Positions 43,440 through 52,884 of a stretch of 64,000 nt of DNA are shown in pieces. Below the pieces are notes generated by a model. The model saw only the letters and a list, made by a program, of their open reading frames with translations. It was not told where the DNA came from and did not search any database. The stretch lies in contig NZ_FSRL01000001.1 of assembly GCF_900142295.1 (NCBI RefSeq), positions 3,286,001 through 3,350,000 on the forward strand, read 5' to 3'. This DNA comes from Vannielia litorea. GTDB taxonomy: Bacteria; Pseudomonadota; Alphaproteobacteria; Rhodobacterales; Rhodobacteraceae. The position numbers were made by a program, and so were the translations under genes. Within the stretch, counting starts at the first letter, position 1, and the number at the start of each line of letters is the position of its first letter.

Positions 43440-44076
43440 CGATATCGACCATCTCCGCCTCCAGCGGATCTGCGAGCGCGCCGGCCTCGACCTCGACATC
43501 ACCGAGGCCTACACCATCGCCGAAATGCGCGAGAAGCTCGACACGCCGTTCGATGTTGCCTTCATCGACTACAACCTCGGCATGGAAACCGGGCTCGACG
43601 CGCTGAAGGTGCTGCTCGGCCACGAGGAACAGACCCAGGTGATCCCGATCATGCTCACCTCCGTCACCCGCCGCGCCATCGCCGTGGAGGCCATGCGCCG
43701 CGGCTGCGCCGACTACCTGGTGAAGGAGGAGCTCTCGGTCGACAACCTGCGCAAGTCGATGGTCTCCGCCTTCGAGCGCCGCATGTTCTATGCCTCCATC
43801 GCCGATGCCCGCGCCTTCCAGGCCCGGATGCGGCACATGATCCAGCAGTTTCTCACCTCCTGCGGGCCGGAGATGCGCGAAATCCTCTCCAACACCCTCG
43901 CCCACATCCGCAAGGTGCGGGCCGCCGAGGGCGGCACCTCGGGCGATGCCCATGTGACCCTGCTCGAGCGCGGCTGCAAGGATCTCGTGGTGTTTCTCGA
44001 TGACCTGATGTCCATCGTCGAGCAGAGCAAGCTGGAGACCGCGCGCAACATCAAGCTCGTGAACAGCACGCATTGA
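43348..44076 (+). CDS. Response regulator with a degenerate DHp-like tail
   Basis: The product has 242 aa from ATG 43348 (AGGAGG, 5-nt spacer); the upstream ATG 43333 lacks this. Residues 25-145 are a receiver with acidic pocket D29-D31, phospho-Asp D74 (FIDYNLG), T104/S105 and K126. The tail (160-235) looks like the two-helix dimerisation domain of a histidine kinase: QFLTSCGPEMREIL matches the H-box region but has Pro174 where the phospho-His belongs, and FLDDLMSIVEQSKLE matches the second helix. There is no ATPase domain. It heads a four-gene signalling operon. Confidence 0.85.
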   Translation: MSTQPIPFPAPTLATATAVSTRLRALVLDDDDIDHLRLQRICERAGLDLDITEAYTIAEMREKLDTPFDVAFIDYNLGMETGLDALKVLLGHEEQTQVIPIMLTSVTRRAIAVEAMRRGCADYLVKEELSVDNLRKSMVSAFERRMFYASIADARAFQARMRHMIQQFLTSCGPEMREILSNTLAHIRKVRAAEGGTSGDAHVTLLERGCKDLVVFLDDLMSIVEQSKLETARNIKLVNSTH

Positions 44077-44095
44077 CCCGGAGCAGGCTGGCCCG

Positions 44096-46303
44096 ATGAC
44101 CCGCAATCCCCAGGCAGAGAGCCCATCGACCAAGGTGCTGTCGCGCCGACTCACGCTGATCGCCGTGGGGGTCGTGCTGACGGTGAGCCTGCTCTACGGC
44201 TCCTACCACGTGTTCACCATGCGGGCCGCCGCCCTGCAGGCCAGGGAGGCCGCGCTCCAGCAGCGGGCCAGCTTCTATGCCGGGCAGATCTCCTGGGTGT
44301 TCCGCGAAATGCAGGATCAGGCCGCCACCCTGGCACGCCACCCCCCCGTGGCCGGGATCATCCGCGCCAGCGCCGACCCGCATGCGATCGACCCCGCCGA
44401 CGGCTCGTCGCTCGAGCAGTGGAAGGACCGGCTGGCCGTGATCATGGCCAACAAGATGGAGGTGCATCCGCATTTCACCAACATGCGGCTTATCACCGCC
44501 GCGGACGGCTGGCGCGAGTTCGTCCGCGTCGACCGGGGCGACGGGGGCCCGTTGCGCGTGGCGGAAGAGGCGCTTCAGATCAAGGGCGCCGAGCCCTACC
44601 TGGCCCGGCTCAAGGCCAGCCCCTCCACCCTGCCCTATTTCTCCGAGATCACCTACAACCGCGAACATGGCAAACCCGATGGCGGACCAGTCACGATCCG
44701 CTTCATCCAGCCGATCCGCGGCCCCGCCGGAGGCCTGTTCGGCGCGCTCGTCTTCAACGCCGATTACGAGTTGCTGCTGCAGACCGCACGGCCCGAAGTG
44801 CTGCGCAACCAGCGGGTCGCGGTGGTCAACAGCGCGGGCGACTACCTGATCTTCGAGCCGGAAGGCAGGACATCGCGCTTGCACCACAACACCGACCCGG
44901 GCTTCCGGCCCCTGCCCGAGGTGGAGGCCCTGGGCAACAGGCTGGGAGAGCACGCATTTGCCAACCTCGACGAGGAGATGGTTTATCTGTCCTCCGTGCC
45001 GATCCGCAACACGCTGCACTTCCCGGTGAAACTGGGCGTGATGACCTTCGGCAAGCGCGACGCGCTCGATGGCCCCATTGCGGGCGTCGTGCTCCGCCAC
45101 GCCCTGCTCACCGTCGTTCTCGTGGGCTTCGCCGGGGCGATCACCCACCTGATGGCCGCAGAGGTGGGAGCCCGCTTCGAAAATCTGACCCATGCGGTGC
45201 ACCAAAGCCACGCCCGCCTCGGCTGGACCCTGCGCAACATGGCCGACGGGCTCATCACCATCTCCGGCGAGGGCCGGATCGAGGAGATCAACCCGGCCGC
45301 CGAGGCGATGTTTGGCTACGCGGCGGAGGAGGTGGCAGGCCAACCCCTGACCATGCTGATGTTTCCCGATGATGCCGATGGCCACCAGGGCCACGTGGGG
45401 CGATCGCAGGTCGGCCCGCAGCGCACCAAGATGGCCGGCAACCGCGAGATCTACGGACGCCACAAGTCGGGCCGCCGCGTGCCGATCGAGATCTCGGTCA
45501 GCCGCGCCGAGCTGAACGGCGAGACCAAGTTCATCGGGATGGTCCGCGACATCACCGAGCGCCATGCCGCCGAGCGCCGCCTTTCGGAGCTGGTCACCCA
45601 GCTGCGGCGCTCCAACGAGGATCTCGACCAGTTCGCCTATGTCGCCAGCCACGACCTGAAGGCACCGCTCCGGGTGATCCAGAACGCCTCGCAATGGCTG
45701 GCCGAGGATCTCGACCCGCACCTGACCGACGACACCCGCGAGAGCCTCGCCCTTCTCCAGGGTCGGGCCCGCCGGATGGAGCGCCTGCTGAACGACCTGC
45801 TCGAGCACTCCCGCATCGGCCGCACCAACCAGCCCGACGAGGCCGTGACCGGCCCGGATTTCGTTGCCAGCCTCACGGACCTGCTGAACATCCCCGCCGG
45901 CATGCATTTCGAGACCGAGGGGTTTGACAGGGTCACCCTGCCGCTGATGCCGCTCCAGGTGGTGCTGCTCAATCTTGTCTCCAACGCGATCAAGCACCAC
46001 GACCGGCCCGACGGCAGCGTCTTGCTCTCGCTTACCGAACGGTCGGAGGCCTGGCACTTTACCGTTGCCGACGACGGCCCCGGCATTGCGCCCGCGTTCC
46101 ACGAGCGGGTGTTCAAGATCTTCCAGACCCTGCGCCCGCGGGACGAGGTCGAGGGTTCGGGCATGGGCCTCGCCATCGTGCGCAAGCATGTCGAGGTCGC
46201 CGGCGGCCGCATCGAGCTCATCTCGGACGGCACGCGGGGCACCGTCTTCCACCTCACCTGGCCGCGCCGCGCGGGCACCGCCGTTGAAGGCCTGGCCGCA
46301 TGA
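44096..46303 (+). CDS. Membrane histidine kinase with extracellular sensor and PAS domain
   Basis: The product has 735 aa. TM1 (about 18-38) and TM2 (about 330-352) bracket a periplasmic domain of about 290 residues with Cache-like features (FTNMRLITAADGWREFVR, PYFSEITYN). A PAS domain follows (about 375-490, NMADGLITISGEGRIEEINPAA), then HisKA with phospho-His H519 (YVASHDLKAPLR) and a full ATPase domain: N box LNLVSNAIKHH, ADDGPGI, GSGMGLAI. It overlaps the next regulator by 4 bp. The ligand is unknown. The downstream proteins are its likely partners. Confidence 0.93.
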   Translation: MTRNPQAESPSTKVLSRRLTLIAVGVVLTVSLLYGSYHVFTMRAAALQAREAALQQRASFYAGQISWVFREMQDQAATLARHPPVAGIIRASADPHAIDPADGSSLEQWKDRLAVIMANKMEVHPHFTNMRLITAADGWREFVRVDRGDGGPLRVAEEALQIKGAEPYLARLKASPSTLPYFSEITYNREHGKPDGGPVTIRFIQPIRGPAGGLFGALVFNADYELLLQTARPEVLRNQRVAVVNSAGDYLIFEPEGRTSRLHHNTDPGFRPLPEVEALGNRLGEHAFANLDEEMVYLSSVPIRNTLHFPVKLGVMTFGKRDALDGPIAGVVLRHALLTVVLVGFAGAITHLMAAEVGARFENLTHAVHQSHARLGWTLRNMADGLITISGEGRIEEINPAAEAMFGYAAEEVAGQPLTMLMFPDDADGHQGHVGRSQVGPQRTKMAGNREIYGRHKSGRRVPIEISVSRAELNGETKFIGMVRDITERHAAERRLSELVTQLRRSNEDLDQFAYVASHDLKAPLRVIQNASQWLAEDLDPHLTDDTRESLALLQGRARRMERLLNDLLEHSRIGRTNQPDEAVTGPDFVASLTDLLNIPAGMHFETEGFDRVTLPLMPLQVVLLNLVSNAIKHHDRPDGSVLLSLTERSEAWHFTVADDGPGIAPAFHERVFKIFQTLRPRDEVEGSGMGLAIVRKHVEVAGGRIELISDGTRGTVFHLTWPRRAGTAVEGLAA

Positions 46304-46779
46304 ACGCCCATGTGCCGACCCCCACCGCGCAGAACGTGCTGAACATCATCCTCATCGAGGATGACGACGGCGATGCAAAGGCAGTGCTGCGGGCGCTGTC
46401 CCAGTCCCGCATCGCCAACCCGGTGCACCGGATGCGCGACGGCATCGAGGCGCTGGCCTTCCTGCGCGGCGAGGGCGCCACCCGGCCGCCCGAGCATTAC
46501 GTTGTCCTGCTCGACATCAACATGCCCCGGATGAACGGCCACGAGTTCATGGCCGAGCTGCGCAACGACCCCCGGCTCAACCGCGCCGTGGTCTTCATGC
46601 TCTCCACCTCCCGGGACGAGACCGACATCGCCCGCGCCTACGACAAGAACGTCGCGGGCTACGTGCTCAAGGGCAACGCGGGCATGGATTTTCTGAGGCT
46701 GATCAACGGCGTCGAGCATTTCTGGCGCATCGTCGTCCTGCCCGACATGACCCAGCCCGGACAGCCGCGCGGAGGATGA
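46300..46779 (+). CDS. Single-domain response regulator (Rcp1-like)
   Basis: The product has 159 aa and only a receiver domain: LIEDDDGDA gives the acidic pocket, D72 (LLDINMPRMNG) the phospho-Asp, STS at 102-104 and K124 (YVLKG). The length and insertions resemble the Rcp1 group that works with PAS or phytochrome kinases. With no output domain it is likely a phosphate carrier between the two kinases. Confidence 0.92.
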   Translation: MNAHVPTPTAQNVLNIILIEDDDGDAKAVLRALSQSRIANPVHRMRDGIEALAFLRGEGATRPPEHYVVLLDINMPRMNGHEFMAELRNDPRLNRAVVFMLSTSRDETDIARAYDKNVAGYVLKGNAGMDFLRLINGVEHFWRIVVLPDMTQPGQPRGG

Positions 46780-46780
46780 C

Positions 46781-47866
46781 ATGGCGCTGCGTGTCCTGGT
46801 GATCGACGATGACGCGGGCGACCGCAAGCTGGTGCGCCGGCTGATCGGCCAGCGCGACGGCGATACCGAGGTGCAGGAGGCCGCCAGCGGGGCCGAGGCC
46901 ACCGCCTCCGACATGCCCGAGCCCGACATGATCTTTCTCGATTACCTGCTGCCCGACGGAAAGGGCGTGGAGTTCATCGCGCCGCTGGCGCAGCGCTGGC
47001 CCCGGGCCGCCATCTGCATGATGACCGGCCAGGGCGACGAGGAGATCGCCAAGGAGAGCATCCGGCGCGGCGCGATCGACTACCTGCCAAAGCGCAACAT
47101 CTCTGCCCCCGCGCTCGGCCGGGTGATCGAAACCGGCTGCAAGCTGGCGCGGATGCGCTGGCAGATCGACGAGCAGCGCGACGACCTCTCGGTGTTCTCC
47201 GAGGTGCTGGTGCACGACCTGAAGGCCCCGATCCGCTCCATGCGCTTTCTGGTCGACAAGCTGAACGAGGATCTCGCCGAGGGCCGCGACACCGATGTGC
47301 AGCGCGACGTGCAGCTGATCGGCAAATCCGCCGACCGGCTGAACGACCTGGTCATCAGCCTCGCCGGCCATGTGCACTTCGACCGCGAGTGCGTGGCCGA
47401 GGAGATCACCGCCGCCGTGCTGATCGAAGATGCCAGCCAGTCGCTGCTGGCCGAGATCGAGCGGACCGGGGCGCGCATCTGCGCGCAGGGCGACGCGCGG
47501 CTCACCTGCCACGCGCCGCAGATCGTGCAGCTGTTGCAGAACCTGATCGGCAACGCGATCAAATACGCCGGGGCCAACCCGCCCCGGGTGACCATCCGCT
47601 GCACCGAGGAGGCCGAGGCGGTGCAGCTTTCGGTCGCGGACAGGGGAATCGGCGTGCCGCCCGAGTACCGGCAAACCATCTTCGAGCCGTTCAAGCGCCT
47701 GCCCGTCGCGGCGGCGATCCCCGGCACCGGCCTAGGCCTCGCCACTTGCCGCAAGATCGTCGAGCGGCACGGCGGGCGCATCTGGTGCGATGACTCGGTG
47801 ACCGAGGGCACGATCATCCATGTTCGCCTGCCGCGCCGGACGCAGGGCCTCGCCCGCTCCGCCTGA
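46781..47866 (+). CDS. REC-histidine kinase hybrid
   Basis: The product has 361 aa, soluble. An N-terminal receiver (pocket D9-D11, phospho-Asp D54 in FLDYLLPDG, K104) is joined to HisKA with phospho-His H145 (EVLVHDLKAPIR) and a complete ATPase domain (LLQNLIGNAIKYA, DRGIGVP, GTGLGLAT). Receiver-first hybrids are usually controlled by phosphorylation of their own receiver. Its REC-DHp order mirrors the first protein of the cassette, which has lost the His and the ATPase. RBS GGAGG overlaps the previous stop. Confidence 0.93.
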   Translation: MALRVLVIDDDAGDRKLVRRLIGQRDGDTEVQEAASGAEATASDMPEPDMIFLDYLLPDGKGVEFIAPLAQRWPRAAICMMTGQGDEEIAKESIRRGAIDYLPKRNISAPALGRVIETGCKLARMRWQIDEQRDDLSVFSEVLVHDLKAPIRSMRFLVDKLNEDLAEGRDTDVQRDVQLIGKSADRLNDLVISLAGHVHFDRECVAEEITAAVLIEDASQSLLAEIERTGARICAQGDARLTCHAPQIVQLLQNLIGNAIKYAGANPPRVTIRCTEEAEAVQLSVADRGIGVPPEYRQTIFEPFKRLPVAAAIPGTGLGLATCRKIVERHGGRIWCDDSVTEGTIIHVRLPRRTQGLARSA

Positions 47867-47945
47867 CCTGGCGCAACCCCCGTTGCAGCCCCGCGTCGAT
47901 GCTCTACCATCCGGTCAGCCCGATCCCAGCCGCAGGAGCCCCCCG

Positions 47946-49841
47946 GTGACCAAGCACGACACCCCGACCGCCCCCCATGCCATCTATGGTGTTCACCGCT
48001 GGGGCCGCGGCCTTGTGGAGGTGATGGACAGTGGCGAGATCGGGCTGGTGAACCCGCTCGCCCCCGGCGCCAAGCCGGTGAGCCTGCCCGGCGTCATGAC
48101 GGCGCTTTCGGAGCGCGGCATCCAGACCCCGGTGCTGCTGCGGATCACCCAGTTCCTCGAATACGGGCTCACCCGGGTGACCGGCAGCTTTGCCGAGGCG
48201 ATCGAACGGGCGGGATACAAGGGCAGCTATCGCGGCGTGTTTCCGATCAAGGTGAACCAGCAGGAACAGGTGGTGCGGCGCCTGGTCGAATACGGCGCAC
48301 CGATGGGCTACGGGCTGGAGGCGGGCTCCAAGCCCGAGCTGGTCATCGCGCTCGGCCAGCCGCTTGCCCGCAATGCGCTCATCGTCTGCAACGGCACCAA
48401 GGACGAGGAGTTCGTTCGCCTCGCCACGCTCTCGCGCCGCGCCGGGTTCAACACCTACATCGTGCTGGAGAGCCTGAACGAGGTGGAAATCGCGATCCGC
48501 GTCGCCAAGGAGCTCGGCATCGACCCGCTGCTCGGCGTGCGGATCAAGCTGACCAACCAGATCGGCGGGGCCTGGGCGGCAAGCTCGGGCGACCGCTCGG
48601 CCTTTGGCCTCAATTCCGAACAGCTGGTTACGGCTGTGGAAAAGCTGAAGGCCGCCGGCCTTCTTCATTGCCTCACGCTCCAGCACTCGCACCTCGGCTC
48701 CCAGATCCCCGACGTGAACGACGTGCGCCGTGCCGCCACCGAGGCTTGCCGCTACTTCACCGAGTTGCTGGCCGAAGGCGTGCCGCTCACCCACCTCGAC
48801 CTCGGCGGCGGGCTCGGCATCGACTACACCGGCGAGGCCCGCGCCACGGAATCCTCGGTCAACTACTCGGTGGCCGAATACTCCTCGTCGATCGTGGAAA
48901 CGGTAAAATACGCGATGGACGAGGCGGGGGCGCCGCATCCGACGCTGGTGACCGAGAGCGGCCGCGCCGTGGTGGCGCTTTCGGCCGCGCTCATCTTCGA
49001 CGTGCTGGAAACCACCCGCTACGACGTGGAGAGCGCGCCCGAGCCGGAGCCGGGCGACCACCACCTCGTGTCGGACCTGGCGGGCATCGCGCGCTACCTC
49101 GAGCCGCGCAGGCTTCAGGAGTGCATCAACGACGCAAACTTCTATCGCACCGAGTTGCGGGCCATGTTCCGCCGCGGGGTGATCGGGCTGCGCGAGGTGG
49201 CGCGGGGCGAGCGGATCTACCTGTGGCTGATGTCGCGCATCCATGACCTTGCCGAGGCGCCCGGCGGGCCAACGGAAATTCTCGACCAGCTCGATACCAC
49301 CGCCGACATTCTGCACTGCAATTTCTCGCTCTTCCAATCGCTCCCCGATGTCTGGGCGATCGACCAGCTGCACCCGCTGGTGCCGCTGCAACGGCTGAAT
49401 GAGGCGCCAGACCGCCGCGCGATTCTGGCCGACATCACCTGCGACAGCGATGGCAAGATCGACCGCTTCATCCTCGACGGCGGCACTGCCTCCACCCTGC
49501 CCGTACATTCGGTGGCCGAAGGCGAGCGCTATCACTTCGGCACCTTCTTCGTCGGTGCCTACCAGGAGACCCTGGGCGATCTGCACAACCTCTTCGGCGA
49601 TACCAATGTGGTCACCATCAGCCTGCGCGACGATGGCGGCTTCGACCTGGTGGAGGAGCTGGAGGGCGACACCATCAGCGAGGTGTTGAGCTACGTCGAA
49701 TACACCCCGCGCGACATCTCGGACGCCTTCCGCAAGCGGGTGGATGCCGCGATCTCGGAGGGCGGGATCGACGCGAAGGAAGGCCGCGAGCTGATCGAGG
49801 CCTTCCGCAACAGCATGAACGGCTACACCTACTTCGAGTGA
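47946..49841 (+). CDS. speA: Biosynthetic arginine decarboxylase
   Basis: The product has 631 aa from a GTG start with RBS GCAGGAG. SpeA converts arginine to agmatine in polyamine synthesis. The PLP Lys is in VFPIKVNQQ, and HLDLGGGLGIDYTG and EKVCDS-like ITCDSDGKID complete the fold-III active site. Neither agmatinase nor agmatine deiminase is visible in the window. It is convergent with a Pot-type transporter operon, 3 bp away. Confidence 0.95.
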   Translation: MTKHDTPTAPHAIYGVHRWGRGLVEVMDSGEIGLVNPLAPGAKPVSLPGVMTALSERGIQTPVLLRITQFLEYGLTRVTGSFAEAIERAGYKGSYRGVFPIKVNQQEQVVRRLVEYGAPMGYGLEAGSKPELVIALGQPLARNALIVCNGTKDEEFVRLATLSRRAGFNTYIVLESLNEVEIAIRVAKELGIDPLLGVRIKLTNQIGGAWAASSGDRSAFGLNSEQLVTAVEKLKAAGLLHCLTLQHSHLGSQIPDVNDVRRAATEACRYFTELLAEGVPLTHLDLGGGLGIDYTGEARATESSVNYSVAEYSSSIVETVKYAMDEAGAPHPTLVTESGRAVVALSAALIFDVLETTRYDVESAPEPEPGDHHLVSDLAGIARYLEPRRLQECINDANFYRTELRAMFRRGVIGLREVARGERIYLWLMSRIHDLAEAPGGPTEILDQLDTTADILHCNFSLFQSLPDVWAIDQLHPLVPLQRLNEAPDRRAILADITCDSDGKIDRFILDGGTASTLPVHSVAEGERYHFGTFFVGAYQETLGDLHNLFGDTNVVTISLRDDGGFDLVEELEGDTISEVLSYVEYTPRDISDAFRKRVDAAISEGGIDAKEGRELIEAFRNSMNGYTYFE

Positions 49842-49844
49842 GGC

Positions 49845-50705
49845 TCAGGCAGATTTCTTCGGCCACTGCACGAAGATCGAGAGCAGCGCCAGCAGCCCCG
49901 AGCCCAGCATCAGCACCACCGATGTGGCGTTGAGCACCGGCGTGCTGCCCGCCTTCACCATGCGATCGTACATGGTGATGGTCAGCGGTGAGTCGGAGCC
50001 CACGAGGAACAGCGTGGTGTTGAAGTTCTCGAAGGAGACCAGGAAGGCCACCACGAAGGCCGAGAACATCGCCGGAAAGAGGAACGGCAGGGTTACGGTC
50101 AGCAGGGTGCGCGCCCGCGACGCGCCGAGGTTCAGTGCCGCCTCTTCGAGCGAGATGTCGAACTTCTCAAGCCGCGCGATGATGACCAGCGAGGTGATCG
50201 TGACGAGGAACGAGAACTGCCCCATCACCACCAGCGGGATGCCGGGGCGCAGCGAGGTGAGGAACACGCCGAACCACTGGTCGGCCAGCCCGGCGATGGT
50301 GGAGGCCAGCACCAGGATCGAGATGCCCAGGATCACCCCCGGTATCACCAGGGGCACCACCATCAGAACGTAGAGCGCGCTCTTGAACCTGAAGTCCTTG
50401 CGCACGAAGAGAAAGGCGTTGCAGGTGCCCACCGCCACCGAGAGCGCCGCCACGATGACGCCGATATAGAGCGAGTTGCCCATGCCCTGCAGCAGCCGGT
50501 CGTCGTGGAAGAGGCCCAGTTTCGGCTCGCTGGGCGAAAAGAACCAATCCCAGGTGAAGCCGTTCCACGGCAGCGACGGAAACATCGAATCGTTGAAGGC
50601 AAAGACCCCCGCCGCCACCAGTGGCGCGACGAGGTAGAGAAAGAAGGCCACCACGTAGCCCCGGTAGATCCACATCAGCCCGGCGGAACCCTGCATCGCG
50701 CTCAC
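49845..50705 (-). CDS. Polyamine-type ABC transporter permease 2 (PotC/PotI-like)
   Basis: The product has 286 aa and six membrane helices. The EAA loop reads EAALNLGASRARTLLTVTLPFLFPAMF. Its homologues import putrescine or spermidine; the exact substrate cannot be read. It is the last gene of the minus-strand operon, overlapping permease 1 by 4 bp. Confidence 0.92.
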   Translation of the reverse strand: MSAMQGSAGLMWIYRGYVVAFFLYLVAPLVAAGVFAFNDSMFPSLPWNGFTWDWFFSPSEPKLGLFHDDRLLQGMGNSLYIGVIVAALSVAVGTCNAFLFVRKDFRFKSALYVLMVVPLVIPGVILGISILVLASTIAGLADQWFGVFLTSLRPGIPLVVMGQFSFLVTITSLVIIARLEKFDISLEEAALNLGASRARTLLTVTLPFLFPAMFSAFVVAFLVSFENFNTTLFLVGSDSPLTITMYDRMVKAGSTPVLNATSVVLMLGSGLLALLSIFVQWPKKSA

Positions 50706-51568
50706 TCCTTGGCCACGGTGGTGGCCAGGCTTTGCCCGGTCAGCCGCAACCCGGCCCAGACCACGAAGGAGGTGAAGATCAGCAGGCTGACCCCGAAGGC
50801 CGAGCCGCTCTCCCAGTTATACCGGGTGATGAACTGGTTGTAGATCTGCTCGGTGAACCAGCTCGAGTTCTTGCCGCCCAGCAGGATCGGGGTGAGGTAG
50901 CTGCCCGCGGTCAGCATGAAGGTGATGATGCAGCCCGCCACGATGCCCGGCATGGCATAGGGCACGATGATCCGGCGAAACACGGTGAGCCGCGAGCCGC
51001 CGAGGTTGTAGCCCGCCTCCAGCAGCGCGTCGTCCATGCCCTGCAGGGTGCTCACCAGCGGCACGATCATGAACAGGATCACGGTGTAAACGAGGCCAAT
51101 GATGACCGTCATGTCGTTGTAGAGCATCTCGACGGGTTGCGAGATGATCCCCCATTTCACCAGCGTCATCGAGATCACCCCGGTCTCGCGCAGGAGCACG
51201 ATCCAGCCATAGGCGCGCACCAGGTCGGAGACCCAGAGCGGGATCAGGCACATCAGGAACAGGGCGGCGCGCGAGCGTTCGCGGGCGATCTTGGCGATGT
51301 ACCAGGCGATCGGAAAGCCGATCACCAGCGCCAGCGCGGTGACCAGGATGCTCATCCAGGCGGTGCGCAGGAGCGTGTTGCGGTAGACCGGCTCGGTGAT
51401 GAAGTCGATGTAGTTCTTGAAGCCGTACTCATACTGGTTGATCCCCACCTTCTCGCGGATCGACACGTAGCCGATGCCGAGTTGCGGCAGGATGATGAGA
51501 AGCGCGATCCAGAGCGCGAAGGGCGTGAACAGCAGGATCAGCGAAAGCTTGCCGGCATCGCGGCTCAT
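50702..51568 (-). CDS. Polyamine-type ABC transporter permease 1 (PotB/PotH-like)
   Basis: The product has 288 aa and six membrane helices with the EAA loop LLEAGYNLGGSRLTVFRRIIVP. An extended periplasmic loop with YRNTLLRTAW precedes helix 2, as in PotB. It overlaps the ATPase and the second permease by 4 bp each. Confidence 0.92.
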   Translation of the reverse strand: MSRDAGKLSLILLFTPFALWIALLIILPQLGIGYVSIREKVGINQYEYGFKNYIDFITEPVYRNTLLRTAWMSILVTALALVIGFPIAWYIAKIARERSRAALFLMCLIPLWVSDLVRAYGWIVLLRETGVISMTLVKWGIISQPVEMLYNDMTVIIGLVYTVILFMIVPLVSTLQGMDDALLEAGYNLGGSRLTVFRRIIVPYAMPGIVAGCIITFMLTAGSYLTPILLGGKNSSWFTEQIYNQFITRYNWESGSAFGVSLLIFTSFVVWAGLRLTGQSLATTVAKE

Positions 51569-52635
51569 TGGCCGGACCTCCGGCTGAAGATGCGGGCGCG
51601 CTCCGGGGTCCAGCTCACGTTGACCGCCTCGCCTTCGGTCGCGCCGGCGCGTTGCTCGGGGTCGGCCACCTCGATCAGCTGCCCGTCCGAGCGCACCAGG
51701 ATGCGGCTGGAGGCCCCGTTGAAGAGCAGGCTGTCGACCGTGCCGGAGAGCGTGCAGCCCTCGGCCCCCGCGCCGAGCTTCAGCGCCTCGGGCCGCAGGA
51801 ACACCTCCACCGCATCGCCGCTCTTGGCAGAGTCGGAGACGGTGCCCACCACCTCGCCGCCGCCTTTCAGGATCACCCGGCCTTGGCCGCCCTTCACCTC
51901 GCCCAGCTTGCCCTCGAGCACCGTCGCATCGCCGACGAAACCGGCCACAAAGCCCGAGGCGGGCGCGTCATAGAGCGCCTTGGGCGCCCCGATCTGCTCG
52001 AAGCGGCCGGCGTTCATGACGGCGACGTTGTCGGACATCACCAGCGCCTCCGACTGGTCGTGGGTGATGTAGAGAAAGGTGGTTTCGAACTGGTGCTGCA
52101 ACTGCTTCAGCTCGATCTTCATGTGCTCGCGGAGCTTCAGGTCGAGCGCGCCGAGCGGCTCGTCCAGCAGCAGCACATCGGGCTCCAGCACCATGCAGCG
52201 GGCGATGGCGATGCGCTGCTTCTGGCCGCCGGAGAGCTGGTCGATCTTCTTGTCCTCGTTGCCCGGCAGGCCCACCCGCTCCAGCACGCGGGCCACCTTG
52301 GGGCCGATCTCGTGCCGGGGCTCCCTGCGGCAGCGCAGCCCATAGGCGATGTTCTCGCCCACCGTCATCATCGGAAACAGCGCGAGGTGCTGGAACACCA
52401 TCTTCACGTTGCGCTTGTTGGGCGGCAATTTCACCACGCTCTCGCCCTTGATCTTGATGTCGCCCTCGCTTGGGCTTTCGAAGCCCGCGATCATCCGCAT
52501 CAGCGTGGTCTTGCCGCAGCCCGATGGCCCGAGGATCGAGAAGAAGGAGCCAGAAGGGATGTCGAGCGACACGTCGGAAACGGCGGTGAATGTGCCGAAC
52601 CGCTTGGTGACGTTCTGGCAGCTCAGGTCATGCAT
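51565..52635 (-). CDS. Polyamine-type ABC transporter ATPase (PotA-like)
   Basis: The product has 356 aa: Walker A GPSGCGKTT, Q loop MVFQHLALFP, signature LSGGQKQRI, Walker B VLLLDEPLGALD, switch His in YITHDQSEAL, and a C-terminal TOBE domain (VFLRPEALKLG). It energises the importer. It lies downstream of the binding-protein gene behind a terminator and a large inverted repeat, so its expression is probably lower than that of the binding protein. Confidence 0.93.
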   Translation of the reverse strand: MHDLSCQNVTKRFGTFTAVSDVSLDIPSGSFFSILGPSGCGKTTLMRMIAGFESPSEGDIKIKGESVVKLPPNKRNVKMVFQHLALFPMMTVGENIAYGLRCRREPRHEIGPKVARVLERVGLPGNEDKKIDQLSGGQKQRIAIARCMVLEPDVLLLDEPLGALDLKLREHMKIELKQLQHQFETTFLYITHDQSEALVMSDNVAVMNAGRFEQIGAPKALYDAPASGFVAGFVGDATVLEGKLGEVKGGQGRVILKGGGEVVGTVSDSAKSGDAVEVFLRPEALKLGAGAEGCTLSGTVDSLLFNGASSRILVRSDGQLIEVADPEQRAGATEGEAVNVSWTPERARIFSRRSGQ

Positions 52636-52670
52636 GGGCGGGTCTTTCTTCTTGGTCTTCCGCTGCGGTG

Positions 52671-52812
52671 GCGCCGGGCGGCGCCGACCCGCGGGGTGGC
52701 GCTGCTACGGTGGAGCGGGGCACTTCATGGTGCAATAGTCATCTTCCCTCCGAGGGGAGCGCTGACGTCACCGAAGCGCCGCCCCGGGGGGCGGGTCGGC
52801 GCTGCCCGGCGC
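52671..52812. repeat. Large imperfect inverted repeat between binding-protein and ATPase genes
   Basis: GCGCCGGGCGGCGCCGACCC plus GC (52671-52692) is complementary to 52791-52812 with one mismatch in 22. Moving inward, GGGGTGGCGCT pairs imperfectly with the GCGCCGCCCC region near 52775-52785. The 98 bp between hold smaller hairpins. This may be a REP/BIME-like element or an mRNA processing structure within the operon. Confidence 0.6.
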
Positions 52813-52853
52813 CTTCGGCGCGCATCGGGCATGGGACACGCTCGACCCGGTCG

Positions 52854-52884
52854 AAAAAGGGCCGGAGCGCGAACGCCCCGGCCC
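52854..52884 (-). terminator. Terminator or attenuator after the binding-protein gene
   Basis: On the minus strand GGGCCGG (52884-52878) pairs with CCGGCCC (52865-52859), followed by TTTTT (52858-52854). It starts 9 bp after the binding-protein stop and should allow only part of the transcripts to continue into the ATPase and permease genes. Confidence 0.75.
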
